NCBI GenBank assembly: GCA_964579825.1
Contig: CAZOHT010000012.1
Span: 1-64,000, forward strand
Reading direction: 5' to 3'
DNA: 64,000 bases
Origin: SPCO01 sp964579825
GTDB taxonomy: Bacteria > Chloroflexota > Limnocylindria > Limnocylindrales > CSP1-4
The position numbers and the translations under genes are program-made. A model generated the notes under the pieces. It was not told the origin of the DNA and did no database searches. It saw only the letters and a program-made list of their open reading frames with translations. This document shows, piece by piece, positions 42,572-51,059 of the stretch; the stretch's first letter is position 1, and every line of letters begins with the position of its first letter.

Positions 42572-43254
42572 ACGCCGGGCCCGTCCTCTGCGAGCAGGTC
42601 CGGGCGGTTCCGACGGGTCCGCTCCACGGCCTGCTCGTGCCGCCACCGAGCCACGGCCCCATGGTCGCCCGAGGTCAGGATGGCGGGGACGTCCATGCCG
42701 CGGAACCGGGGTGGCCGCGTGTACTGCGGGTACTCCAGGAGCCCGTGACCGAACGACTCCTCATCGGTCGACGCGTCGTCGATGGCGCCGGGGAGGAGCC
42801 GGATGACCGCGTCGATGACGACGAGGGCCGGCAACTCGCCGCCGGTCACGACGTAGTCCCCGATCGACAGCTCCAGGTCCACGAGCGAACGGATCCGCTC
42901 GTCGATCCCTTCGTAGCGCGGGCACACGAAGATGAGGTGCGTGCGCGTCGCGAGATCCGTCGCCCGGGCCTGGCGAAAGACCTCACCACCCGGATCGAGC
43001 AGGATCACGAGCGAGTCCGGCCCACGCAGCGCGTCCAACGCCGTCGCGACCGGCTCAGGCCGCAGGACCATCCCCGCGCCGCCGCCGTACGGCGAGTCGT
43101 CGACGGTTCGATGCCTGCCCAGACCCCACTCGCGCAGGTCGTGCACGGCCAGGCTGGCGATCCCGCCGTCCAGGATCCGGCCCGGGATGCTCTCGGACAG
43201 CGGGCCGGTGATCATCGCCGGGAACAGCGTGAGGACGTCGATCCGGAGCGTCAT
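42568..43254 (-). CDS. trmD: tRNA (guanine-37-N1)-methyltransferase
   Basis: The 228-aa SPOUT enzyme has RIDVLTLFPAMITGPLSESI, DDSPYGGGAGMVLRPEP, FVCPRYEGIDERI and the knot region SIGDYVVTGGELPALVVIDAV. It makes m1G37 in tRNA and prevents frameshifting. It overlaps rimM by 4 nt in the conserved rpsP-khpA-rimM-trmD-rplS order. Confidence 0.96.
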   Translation of the reverse strand: MTLRIDVLTLFPAMITGPLSESIPGRILDGGIASLAVHDLREWGLGRHRTVDDSPYGGGAGMVLRPEPVATALDALRGPDSLVILLDPGGEVFRQARATDLATRTHLIFVCPRYEGIDERIRSLVDLELSIGDYVVTGGELPALVVIDAVIRLLPGAIDDASTDEESFGHGLLEYPQYTRPPRFRGMDVPAILTSGDHGAVARWRHEQAVERTRRNRPDLLAEDGPGV

Positions 43255-43904
43255 GCCACGTCCGCGGGTCCATCGTCCGCGGGTCCATCGTCCGCGGGTC
43301 CATCGTCCGTCGTGGCCTCGGTCGTCGGGGCGGACGACGCGGACGGCCGGCGGCTTCGGCGCCTCGGCGCCTTCGGCTTCGCTGGATCCCCCGCCTTCGA
43401 CTTCGCCGGCCGGAGGTCCAGGGACTCGGCGTCGACGACGATCTCGCCCCGCTTCGGCGCGAAGATCCGGATGAACGCCCGGACCGCCGGCAGGTCGAAC
43501 GGTGCCATCGTCCCGCCGGCGACCTCGAAGACCTCGGTGTCGCCGATCCGGTAGATGTCCTGGACCGTGCCGAGCTCGGTGCCGTCGGCGTCCTTCACGG
43601 TCGTGCCGATGACCTCGTGCCAGTAGTACTCACCACGACCCAGCCCTTCGTCGGCGGGCACGGTCGACTCCAGGTACACCCCGCGCAGCGTGTCGGCCTG
43701 GTCCCGGGAGCCGACCTCGCGGAAGCGCACGCGCCAGCCTGGACCGTCGACGACGGCCTCGGCGGTCGCGATCGTCAGTGGCCGGCCATCGCCCTCGCGG
43801 TGGAGGACGGCGCCCGGCGCGAACCGGCGCTCGGGGTGATCGGTCAGGACCTCCACCCGGACCGCGCCGTTCAGCCCGTGGACACCCCGCACGAGGGCGA
43901 CCAC
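43251..43904 (-). CDS. rimM: Ribosome maturation factor RimM
   Basis: The 217-aa protein has the RimM N-terminal barrel (VRGVHGLNGAVRVEVLTDHPERRFAPG). The PRC-barrel half includes EYYWHEVIGTTV, GTVQDIYRIGDTEVFEV, and a terminal FAPKRGEIVVDAESLD. It aids 30S head assembly by binding S19. The C-terminal 50 residues are a charged tail with DDGPA repeated. The GTG at 43904 is the first usual start after the khpA stop; a CTG overlapping that stop is another option. Confidence 0.93.
   Translation of the reverse strand: MVALVRGVHGLNGAVRVEVLTDHPERRFAPGAVLHREGDGRPLTIATAEAVVDGPGWRVRFREVGSRDQADTLRGVYLESTVPADEGLGRGEYYWHEVIGTTVKDADGTELGTVQDIYRIGDTEVFEVAGGTMAPFDLPAVRAFIRIFAPKRGEIVVDAESLDLRPAKSKAGDPAKPKAPRRRSRRPSASSAPTTEATTDDGPADDGPADDGPADVA
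43260..43312 (-). repeat. 15-bp tandem repeat in the rimM 3' end
   Basis: CGTCCGCGGGTCCAT is repeated about 3.5 times with 15-bp period, encoding the DDGPA repeats at the RimM C-terminus. The period keeps the frame. Confidence 0.8.
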
Positions 43905-43921
43905 GAGCCGCTCGTCGTCGC

Positions 43922-44155
43922 TCAGAGGATCTCGAGCTGGACCGACTCGCCGTCGCGAGCGGCCGTGACCTTGAGGAGCGTGCGGAGCGCCTTGGCGACG
44001 CTTCCGTTGCGCCCGATGACCTTGCCCATGTCGTCTTCCGCGACGTGGAGCTCGATGACGGTGCCGCCCTCCTCGACGACGACCTCCACCTTGACCGCGT
44101 CGGGATCGTCCACGAGGGACTTCGCGACGTATTCCACCAGTTCCTTGGCTGCCAT
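43922..44155 (-). CDS. khpA: KH-domain RNA-binding protein KhpA
   Basis: The 77-aa protein is a single KH domain: LVEYVAKSLVDDPDAV, then HVAEDDMGKVIGRNGSVAKALRTL with the GxxG loop GRNG. KhpA binds many RNAs, usually with KhpB, and affects cell division and elongation. It sits between rpsP and rimM as in Gram-positives. The ATG at 44155 is 11 bp after the rpsP stop. Confidence 0.94.
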   Translation of the reverse strand: MAAKELVEYVAKSLVDDPDAVKVEVVVEEGGTVIELHVAEDDMGKVIGRNGSVAKALRTLLKVTAARDGESVQLEIL

Positions 44156-44166
44156 GGTCGCGACCC

Positions 44167-44421
44167 CTACTTGGCGGCGGGCAGGATGCCCGACGCGCGG
44201 AACAGGCGGGCGACGGTGTCGGACGGCTGCGCGCCCTTCGCCAGCCACGCCTTGGCCTTGTCTTCATCGACGACGAATTCGACCGGCTCGCTGCGCGGGT
44301 TGTAGTGGCCGAGCGTCTCGATGGATCGCCCGTCGCGGGCGTTGCGGCCGTCGGCGACGACGACGCGATAGGTCGGCTGCTTCTTCGCGCCGACGCGCGT
44401 GAGCCGGATACGGACTGCCAT
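44167..44421 (-). CDS. rpsP: 30S ribosomal protein S16
   Basis: The 84-aa protein has MAVRIRLTRVGAKKQPTYR, VADGRNARDGRSIETLGHYNP and WLAKGAQPSDTV, all standard for S16. AGGAGG lies about 12 nt before the ATG. It heads the rpsP-khpA-rimM-trmD group, 70 bp after the DUF3352 gene. Confidence 0.97.
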   Translation of the reverse strand: MAVRIRLTRVGAKKQPTYRVVVADGRNARDGRSIETLGHYNPRSEPVEFVVDEDKAKAWLAKGAQPSDTVARLFRASGILPAAK

Positions 44422-44445
44422 GTCTGGTTCGGTTCCTCCTCTGCG

Positions 44446-44466
44446 GCGAGGGTCTGGGGCCCTCGC
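44446..44466 (-). terminator. Hairpin between the DUF3352 gene and rpsP
   Basis: GCGAGGG (44446-44452) pairs with CCCTCGC (44460-44466), a 7-bp stem with a 7-nt loop, without a U tract. Weak evidence for termination; it could be part of the rpsP leader. Confidence 0.3.
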
Positions 44467-44490
44467 TCTCCCTTGGTTACGTGAGCGTCA

Positions 44491-46335
44491 CTACTTGACC
44501 GTGATGACGGTGGTCGTGGTGTCCAGGTCGCCGCCGACCGTGGTCGTCGCCGCGAAGGCGTCGAACGGCAAGAGGAACGGCTGGACATCCGTCTTGTACT
44601 TGGCGAGCTCGTCGCCCGACATCTGGCTCTCGGCCAGCGTCCGGAGGGCCGTGATGTCAAGGTAGGTGAGGCCGGTGACCTCGTCCCCGACACGCCCGAC
44701 GGCGCTCTTGAAGCTCGCATCCGATGCCAGCGAGTCGCCGGCGTCCGTGTCGAGCACGTGCTTGACGAACTCGGGGCTGCTGCCGATCACGACGACGTCA
44801 TCGCTGACGCTGTAGGCGAGATCGAGCGTGCCACCCGGGATCGGCAGGGCCGAGGACGCTCCGTCGGTCATCCCGCCGGCCAGTGCCCCCACCTTGGCCA
44901 GGTCGATGCTGACGATCGTGATCGTCTCGTCGCCGTAGGCCTCATCGCGAACGGTCAGGCCCGCGGTCGAGCCGCCGAGGGCGATGAAGCTCTTGAGCGT
45001 CGTGAAGAAGCTGTTGGCCTTGGCCGGGTCGGTCGGGACGATGACGAGTCCGCCCTCGTGCTCCGAACCGGTGTCGTTGATCACCACGCCGGCATCGCCG
45101 ATCCAGCCGATGGCGCCCGTCAGGCCGCCGAAGACGCCGGCCGCTTCGTTGATGCCGTCGACGACCTCCTTCATCGACTCGTCCTTTCCGAGCTCGCCGA
45201 GGAGGCCCTCCCACGTCGCGCCGACGTCGTTGCCGGCGATGAGGGCGATCGCGCTGCCCGGGACGTGCTCGACGACCTGGTTGACGCGGTTGGTCGTCGC
45301 GCCGAAGCCTCGATCGACATGCGGGTTGGTCGCCGTCCCGATCAACGCGTCCGGCTCGACGCGAAGGCTCAGCGCGACCCAGTCCGGGACGGGCGCCGCG
45401 AGGAACTCGCCGACGGCGGGACCGCCCATGGCGCCCGACGCGTCCGCCACGCTGTCGATCAGCGCCTTCGCGTCGACATACGCGAACCCGATCGTGTCCT
45501 GGTCGGACGCGTCCGCTGCGGCCTTGAACTCCGGGTCGGATGCGAGCGACTGCGAGCCATTCGTATCGATGGCGGCCTTGACCGAGGTCAGGTCACCGGC
45601 GACGGCGACGTTGCCGCCAAGGATCGCGAACGCGGCGCTCATGGCCTTGTCGCCGCCGGGGGTCACGACGGTGATCGTCACGCCCTGGTAGGTCTCGGTG
45701 GTGGATGGCGTCTCGGAATCCGTGAGGACGCTCGTGAACCACGCGGACGCGGCCGCCTGGTCCTTGATGGACAGCAGGATGAGCGCTCGCGCATCGGCGG
45801 CGGCGTCCGTGGACTCGCCCGACAGGGCGTCCGCCGGGATCGGTCCGACCGCGAAGGCGAACTCGCCGTCGAACCACGGCTTGATGTCCTTGGTGAAGGT
45901 CTGCTTGCCGTCCGAGGCCTCGCCGATCAGCTGGTCGAGCGCCTCGTCGAGCTTCGTCTCCAGGGCCGCCTGATCGGCGAAGCCCGGGAACTTGCTCAGG
46001 AACTCGCCGGCAGCCTGGCGCTGATCGCCGGGCAGATCGAGCCGGAGCTCACCGTAGACGACGGTGTCGGCCGGGACGTAGCGAAGGACGGTGGCCTGCG
46101 ACGTGGCGCCAGTGAGGAGCGCGGCGACCGCGACGGTCGCACCGAGCACGAGCGTGACGACCGCGATGGCGGCCGCCCAGCGGAGCGGGTTGCCCTTCTT
46201 CCTGGTCGGCGCGGTCTGGACCGGCTCCGGGACGGCTGGAGCGGCGGGTGATTCGTAGGTGGGTGGCGTCCACGCCACCGTGGGTGCCTCGGGGCTGGGC
46301 CCGGGGGCGGGGGTCGGAGTCGGCTGGTCGGTCAT
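44491..46335 (-). CDS. DUF3352 membrane-anchored protein
   Basis: The 614-aa protein has a Pro/Thr-rich cytoplasmic N-terminus (about 1-45), a basic stop (RKKGN) and one transmembrane helix (about 52-75: WAAAIAVVTLVLGATVAVAALL). A large exported part begins VLRYVPADTVVYGELRLDLPGDQ, the DUF3352 opening. Repeated strands like FAFAVGP and a late VVIGSSPEFVKHVLD are typical. The function is unknown; such proteins are frequent in Actinobacteria and Chloroflexota. It lies between ffh and rpsP, 17 bp after ffh. Confidence 0.85.
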   Translation of the reverse strand: MTDQPTPTPAPGPSPEAPTVAWTPPTYESPAAPAVPEPVQTAPTRKKGNPLRWAAAIAVVTLVLGATVAVAALLTGATSQATVLRYVPADTVVYGELRLDLPGDQRQAAGEFLSKFPGFADQAALETKLDEALDQLIGEASDGKQTFTKDIKPWFDGEFAFAVGPIPADALSGESTDAAADARALILLSIKDQAAASAWFTSVLTDSETPSTTETYQGVTITVVTPGGDKAMSAAFAILGGNVAVAGDLTSVKAAIDTNGSQSLASDPEFKAAADASDQDTIGFAYVDAKALIDSVADASGAMGGPAVGEFLAAPVPDWVALSLRVEPDALIGTATNPHVDRGFGATTNRVNQVVEHVPGSAIALIAGNDVGATWEGLLGELGKDESMKEVVDGINEAAGVFGGLTGAIGWIGDAGVVINDTGSEHEGGLVIVPTDPAKANSFFTTLKSFIALGGSTAGLTVRDEAYGDETITIVSIDLAKVGALAGGMTDGASSALPIPGGTLDLAYSVSDDVVVIGSSPEFVKHVLDTDAGDSLASDASFKSAVGRVGDEVTGLTYLDITALRTLAESQMSGDELAKYKTDVQPFLLPFDAFAATTTVGGDLDTTTTVITVK

Positions 46336-46352
46336 GGTCGGTCTCCTTGCGC

Positions 46353-47684
46353 CTAGCGGCGGCCGGACAGTGCGCCGAGAGCGGCCCGCTTGCCGCCTCC
46401 GGAGAGCTGCTTCATGAGCTTCTGCATCTCGCTGAACTGCTTCACGAGACGGTTGACGTCGGGGAGTGTGGTGCCGGATCCGGCGGCGATGCGCCGGCGG
46501 CGTGAGCCGTTGAGGATCGTCGGGTCGCGCCGTTCGCCGGGGGTCATCGCGCGAATGATCGCCTCGGTGCGCTTGAGGTCGCCCCGGTCCACGGCCGCCT
46601 GTGCCTCGCCGGCCAGGTTGCCCATCCCGGGGATCATCGACACGAGGCTGCCAAGCGGACCCATCTTCTGCATCTGCTGCATCGAGTCCAGCATATCCTC
46701 GAGCGTGAAGCTCGCCTTGCGGAGCTTCTCCTCCATCCGGGCCGCGTCCTTGGCGTCGACGACCTCCTGGGCGCGTTCGACGAGGGTGAGGATGTCGCCC
46801 ATCCCCAGGATCCGGCTGGCCAGGCGATCCGGGTGGAAGACCTCCAACGCGTCCGTCTTCTCGCCGGTCCCCATGAACTTCACCGGGACGCCGGTCACCG
46901 AACTGATGGACAGCGCCGCGCCACCGCGGGCGTCGCCGTCGATCTTGGTCAGGATCAGGCCCGTGACGGGGACGGCCGCCACGAACGCCTGGGCGACCGC
47001 GACGGCCTCCTGCCCGGTCATCGCGTCGACGACGAGGAGGGTCTCGACGGGCTTGACCGCGTCGTTCACCGCGGCGATCTCGGCCATGAGCGCTTCGTCC
47101 ACGCTCAGGCGACCGGCCGTGTCGATGATCACGACGTCACGGACCTGCCGCTTGGCGGCCTCGACCCCCTGCCGGGCGATGTCGACGACGGGCGTGCCCG
47201 TCGGGGCGCGAAAGACCGGGATGCCAAGGGTCTTGCCGAGCGTCTCGAGCTGGTCGGCGGCGGCGGGTCGGTAGGGATCGGCGGCGACGAGGAGCGGCCG
47301 GCGGCCGAGCTTGACGACGTGTCGGGCGAGCTTGGCCGTGGACGTCGTCTTGCCGGAGCCCTGCAGGCCGACCATCGCGATGACCGCTGGGTTGCCGCTC
47401 ATGTGGAACGTGCGGTCGCCGGCCGACAGCAGCGCGACGAGTTCGTCGTTGACGATCTTCACGATCTGCTGTCCCGCGCTCAGGCTCTCGAGGATGTCTT
47501 CGCCGATCGCGCGTTCACGGACCCGCGCGATGAAGTCCTTGACGACCTTGAAGTTGACGTCCGCCTCGAGCAGCGCAAGGCGCACTTCGCGCATGGCCGC
47601 ATCGACGTCGGCCTCGCTGATCCGGCCTCGACCGGTCAGGCTGCCGAGCGTCTTGCGGAGGCGCTCACTGAGGGTGTCGAACAT
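46353..47684 (-). CDS. ffh: Signal recognition particle protein Ffh
   Basis: The 443-aa SRP54 protein has the N domain (MFDTLSERLRKTLGSLTGRG). The G domain has VGLQGSGKTTSTAKLA, DTAGRLSVDEALM, TKIDGDARGGAAL and the ALEVFHPDRLASRILGMGD linker. The Met-rich M domain has MLDSMQQMQKMGPLGSLVSMIPGMGN. It binds signal sequences with 4.5S RNA and docks on FtsY. The start is the ATG at 47684; upstream in-frame sequence is non-coding. Confidence 0.97.
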   Translation of the reverse strand: MFDTLSERLRKTLGSLTGRGRISEADVDAAMREVRLALLEADVNFKVVKDFIARVRERAIGEDILESLSAGQQIVKIVNDELVALLSAGDRTFHMSGNPAVIAMVGLQGSGKTTSTAKLARHVVKLGRRPLLVAADPYRPAAADQLETLGKTLGIPVFRAPTGTPVVDIARQGVEAAKRQVRDVVIIDTAGRLSVDEALMAEIAAVNDAVKPVETLLVVDAMTGQEAVAVAQAFVAAVPVTGLILTKIDGDARGGAALSISSVTGVPVKFMGTGEKTDALEVFHPDRLASRILGMGDILTLVERAQEVVDAKDAARMEEKLRKASFTLEDMLDSMQQMQKMGPLGSLVSMIPGMGNLAGEAQAAVDRGDLKRTEAIIRAMTPGERRDPTILNGSRRRRIAAGSGTTLPDVNRLVKQFSEMQKLMKQLSGGGKRAALGALSGRR

Positions 47685-47787
47685 GGTCCGGGTAGGGACT
47701 CCGTCGGGTGGTCTGACCGTTCCGGCTGCGTGGTCTCCCACGACCGGATCGGGTGGCGCGCGGATTCTGACGCGCCGAGGCCAGCCG

Positions 47788-47793
47788 AGTGTA
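47788..47793 (-). promoter_or_regulatory. -10 box upstream of ffh
   Basis: TACACT followed by CGGC on the minus strand, about 105 nt before the ffh ATG. No good -35 is seen. Confidence 0.35.
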
Positions 47794-47893
47794 CCGCAGG
47801 GTCGTTCCGGTCGCCCCGGACGATGGTCCGGGCCGGTGCCGCGCGGCACCAGGGCGCGCGATGGACGAGATCCGGCACGCAAGAGATCCGATA

Positions 47894-48262
47894 GTGCTGG
47901 CTCAGAGCCCGCGATCCGGGCTCGTGTGCCGCGATCCCCCTGCGATCCCGGTCAGGTGCTGGCTGTGAGCCCGCGATCCAGGCTCGTGCGCCGCGATCCC
48001 CCTGCGATCCCGGTCAGGTGCTGGCTCAGAGCCCGCGATCCGGGCTCGTGCGCCGCGATCCCCCTGCGATCCCGGTCAGGTGCNNNNNNNNNNNNNNNNN
48101 NNNNNNNNNNNNNNNNNNNNNNNNNNNNNNNNNNNNNNNNNNNNNNNNNNNNNNNNNNNNNNNNNNNNNNNNNNNNNNNNNNNGAGCCCGCGATCCGGGC
48201 TCGTGCGCCGCGATCCCCCTGCGATCCCGGTCAGGTGCTGGCTGTGAGCCCGCGATCCGGGG
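47894..48262. repeat. 62-bp tandem repeat array with internal hairpins
   Basis: Units start at 47894, 47956, 48018 and 48080 (exact 62-bp period) and resume after the gap, ending in a partial copy at 48235. Each has the perfect palindrome GAGCCCG-CGATC-CGGGCTC (7-bp stem; one unit has CCAGGCTC). Units differ as CTGGCTCAGAG or CTGGCTGTGAG. True copy number is unknown because the array contains an assembly gap. The gene-free region 47794-48442 otherwise holds only the degenerate units noted separately. Confidence 0.85.
48084..48183. other. Assembly gap (100 N) inside the tandem array
   Basis: The 55 bp before the gap (48029-48083) are identical to the 55 bp after it (48184-48238), as at the 28411 gap. 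Here the identity also fits the repeat itself, so some units may be collapsed. Confidence 0.8.
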
Positions 48263-48341
48263 ACCTTCGTGTCGGAATCGTGTGACGTGCCGTCTCTAGC
48301 CAGCAAGAGGTCTGAAGCGAGAGGCGGACGGCCGGGAATCA

Positions 48342-48427
48342 CTGGCTCTGAGCAGGCACTCGGCACGCTCAGGCTCAGTGACGAAACTCCGACGCCGAGA
48401 CCGCTGGCTCTGAGCCATCGCGTCGAT
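48342..48427 (+). repeat. Degenerate outlying units of the 62-bp repeat
   Basis: CTGGCTCTGAG occurs at 48342 and again at 48404, exactly 62 bp apart, echoing CTGGCTCAGAG of the main array. The units are diverged but keep a GAGC...GCTC inverted pair; the last one, GAGCC...GGCTC, runs into the MFS promoter. Confidence 0.45.
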
Positions 48428-48428
48428 G

Positions 48429-48434
48429 TAGGCT
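48429..48434 (+). promoter_or_regulatory. -10 box of a leaderless promoter (MFS gene)
   Basis: TAGGCT ends 8 nt before the GTG at 48443. It lies within the inverted pair of the last degenerate repeat unit. No Shine-Dalgarno is visible. Confidence 0.4.
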
Positions 48435-48442
48435 CGCCCTCC

Positions 48443-49753
48443 GTGCGCAACCCGTTCGCATCTCCGCTCTGGCGCAGTCAGGCCTTCGTCCGCGTCTGGA
48501 CGGCGGCGACGATCTCCATCTTCGGGTCGCTCGTGACGCGGATCGCACTGCCGCTCGCCGCGATCCTCGTCCTGGGCTCCGGTGCGATCGAAGTCGCGAT
48601 CCTGCGCAGCCTCGATCTGGTAGCGACGCTCGTCTTCGGACTCGTCGCCGGCGCGTGGGTGGACCGACTGCGCCGTCGGCCCGTGCTGATCTGGGCGGAC
48701 CTTGGACGGGCGGCCCTGCTCGGATCCATCCCGGTGGCGTTCGCGCTCGGTGTCCTGACGTTCTGGCAGCTCCTGGTCGTGTCCGGCCTGGCCGCTGTCC
48801 TCACGACCTTCTTCGACTCGGCCGACAACGCCTACCTGCCGACGATCGTGGAGCGCGACCAGCTGGTACCGGCCAACTCGGCCCTCGCGGCGAGTGGCTC
48901 CGCCGCGGAGTTCATGGCCTTCGGGATCAGCGGCTTCCTGGTCCAGGCACTGACCGCGCCGATCGCGATCCTGCTCGACGCGCTCAGCTACCTCGTGTCA
49001 GCCGCCCTGCTGGGTTCGATCCGACACGAGGAGGCGCCTCCTCCGCCACGCGAGGATCGCGAGCCCGTCCTGCAGGAGATCCGCGAGGGCCTGCGACTCG
49101 TTACGCGCGACCCGGTCCTGCGGGCCTTCGCGGGCGCCCAGATGGCGCTGGCTGCGTTGTGGGGCATCTTCGGGGCGACCTTCTTCCTGTTCGTCCTCGA
49201 CGACCTGGGGCTGAGCCCGGTCGTGCTCGGACTCGTAGCCGGCGTCGGCGGGTTCTCCTCGTTCATCGGGGCCGTCATCGCGACTCGCGCCACCAGGCGC
49301 TGGGGGATCGGGCGGGTCGCGATCGTCGCGATGCTCATGGCTGCTGCCGGCAACGCCTTCATCCCGCTCGCGCCATCCGGCCTGCCGGTCGTCGCCATCG
49401 TCTGTCTCGTCATGCAGCAGCTGGTCGCGGATTCGGCCGTGACCGTCTACGACGTCACCGAAGTGTCGGTCCGACAGACGCTCGTGCACGACCGGGCGCT
49501 CGGACGCGTGACGTCGACCTTTCATGTCGCGGCTGTCGTCGCGCAACTGACCGCGACCCTGGCTGCCGGCGTGCTGGCCGAAGTCATCGGCCTTCGGGCG
49601 ACGGCCTGGCTGGCGCCGATCGGCGGCCTGATCGGGGCTGCCATCCTGTTCTGGTCGCCGGTCCGCTCGCTCCATGTGCTACCGGCCTCGATCGGCTTGT
49701 CACCGGCCGAGATCGTCGTCGAAGTGGAACGCGACCAGCCGGTCGGCGGCTAG
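48443..49753 (+). CDS. MFS transporter (MFS_3-like)
   Basis: The 436-aa membrane protein starts RNPFASPLWRSQAFVRVWTAA and has about 12 hydrophobic segments. The MFS loop 2-3 signature AGAWVDRLRRRPVLIWADL is near residue 75, and a central cytoplasmic loop EEAPPPPREDREP splits the halves. It resembles enterobactin exporter-type MFS_3 permeases; the cargo is unknown. GTG 48443 is preferred over a frame extending upstream into the repeat. It is on the opposite strand from, and inserted between, ftsY and ffh. Confidence 0.85.
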   Translation: MRNPFASPLWRSQAFVRVWTAATISIFGSLVTRIALPLAAILVLGSGAIEVAILRSLDLVATLVFGLVAGAWVDRLRRRPVLIWADLGRAALLGSIPVAFALGVLTFWQLLVVSGLAAVLTTFFDSADNAYLPTIVERDQLVPANSALAASGSAAEFMAFGISGFLVQALTAPIAILLDALSYLVSAALLGSIRHEEAPPPPREDREPVLQEIREGLRLVTRDPVLRAFAGAQMALAALWGIFGATFFLFVLDDLGLSPVVLGLVAGVGGFSSFIGAVIATRATRRWGIGRVAIVAMLMAAAGNAFIPLAPSGLPVVAIVCLVMQQLVADSAVTVYDVTEVSVRQTLVHDRALGRVTSTFHVAAVVAQLTATLAAGVLAEVIGLRATAWLAPIGGLIGAAILFWSPVRSLHVLPASIGLSPAEIVVEVERDQPVGG

Positions 49754-49768
49754 GGCCCCGACCCCGAG

Positions 49769-51052
49769 TCAGGCGAAGAGCGCCTCGACGAACGCGTCGG
49801 GGTCGAACACGATGAGGTCGCCGGCCTGCTCCCCCACCCCGACGAAGCGGACCGGGACGTCCAGGGCGTGCTCGATCGCGAAGACGATGCCGCCCTTGGC
49901 GGTCGAATCGAGCTTGGTCAGGACGATCCCGGTCAAGCCGACCGCCTCGTGGAAGGCGATAGCCTGGGCGAGGCCGTTCTGGCCGGTCGTGGCATCGAGG
50001 ACGAACAGGGTCTCCGGCGTGGCGCCTGGCAACCGCTTGTCGACGATCCGCCGGATCTTGGTCAGCTCGTCCATGAGGTTCGACTTCGTGTGGAGGCGGC
50101 CGGCGGTATCGGCGATGACGAGGTCGGCCCCCCGGGCCACCGCGGCATCGAGCGCGTCGTACACCACGGCGCCCGGATCCGCGCCAGGGGCGTGGGCGAC
50201 CACCGGGACGCTGGCCCGATCCGCCCAGATCCGGAGTTGATCGATGGCGGCTGCACGGAACGTGTCGGCCGCGGCGAGGATGATCGACCGACCGGAGGCG
50301 ACATAGCGCGTGGCGAGCTTGCCGATGGTCGTCGTCTTGCCGGTGCCGTTGACGCCGACCACGAGCACGACGGCCGGGCCGCCCTCGACCGCGGACCGGG
50401 GTTCCCAGTCCAGATCCCGATGGACGAGCAACGCGGCGAGTTCCGCGCGGACGGCGGCCTCGGGGCCATCCGGATCGCGGCGCTTGCGGGCGCGTTCGAC
50501 GACCTCGATGGCGAGCGACGCGCCGACGTCGCCGGCGATGAGCGTCTCTTCGACCTCGTCCCACGCGGGACCGTCGGCGCCACCCAGGTACCCGCGAAGT
50601 TGCGACATGAAGCCGCCGCGCGAGCGCTCGAGGCCGGCATCGATCGTGCCGGGCTTGGCGACGGCGAGGAAGGCGGTCGGATCGAAGGCGGACGGCGCCG
50701 GTTCGATGACCGGGCTTGCCGGAGGTTCGGGCGCGGGCGCCAAGACGTCGGACGGCGCCGGTTCGGGTGCGGGCCGCTCGGGCGCCGGTTCGGGTGCGGG
50801 CCGCTCGGGCGCCGGTTCGGGTTCGAGCCGCGATGGCGGCTCCGGCTCGCGCATCGGGTCCGGTTCGGGTTCGGGTTCGGGATAGGTGGGCTCTGATCCA
50901 GGGATCGGCTCTGCCTGGACAGGAGGCGTCGGTGCCGGATCGTCGAAGTCGGACGGATCGGGCTCCCAGTCCGGCGCGACCGTCTCCGGTTCGATGACCT
51001 CGGGTGGTGCCGGCTCGTGAATCTGGTCGCGGTTCCGACGCCAGAAGGGCAT
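49769..51052 (-). CDS. ftsY: Signal recognition particle receptor FtsY
   Basis: The 427-aa protein has an acidic, Pro/Glu-rich N-terminal A region (about 1-125) with tandem PAPERPAPE repeats. An N domain follows (FMSQLRGYLGG), then the G domain with VVGVNGTGKTTTIGKLA, ADTFRAAAIDQL, IADTAGRLHTKSNLMDEL and LTKLDSTAKGG, and the final FDPDAFVEALF. It docks SRP at the membrane. It lies 7 bp downstream of smc. Confidence 0.97.
   Translation of the reverse strand: MPFWRRNRDQIHEPAPPEVIEPETVAPDWEPDPSDFDDPAPTPPVQAEPIPGSEPTYPEPEPEPDPMREPEPPSRLEPEPAPERPAPEPAPERPAPEPAPSDVLAPAPEPPASPVIEPAPSAFDPTAFLAVAKPGTIDAGLERSRGGFMSQLRGYLGGADGPAWDEVEETLIAGDVGASLAIEVVERARKRRDPDGPEAAVRAELAALLVHRDLDWEPRSAVEGGPAVVLVVGVNGTGKTTTIGKLATRYVASGRSIILAAADTFRAAAIDQLRIWADRASVPVVAHAPGADPGAVVYDALDAAVARGADLVIADTAGRLHTKSNLMDELTKIRRIVDKRLPGATPETLFVLDATTGQNGLAQAIAFHEAVGLTGIVLTKLDSTAKGGIVFAIEHALDVPVRFVGVGEQAGDLIVFDPDAFVEALFA
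50754..50825 (-). repeat. 27-bp tandem repeat in the ftsY 5' part
   Basis: Units beginning GGCGCCGGTTCGGGTGCGGG start at 50754, 50781 and 50808 and encode the nine-residue PAPERPAPE repeats of the acidic A region. The period preserves the frame. Confidence 0.75.
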
Positions 51053-51059
51053 GCGCCGC

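Noticed and set aside
48084..48183. Treating the 48.1-kb gap as evidence of a missing gene
   Set aside because: The flanks are identical 55-bp stretches of the tandem repeat, so the gap most likely marks a repeat collapse.
47894..48262. Possible CRISPR array
   Set aside because: The 62-bp units are repeated end to end with no unique spacers, contain their own palindrome, and no cas genes are nearby.
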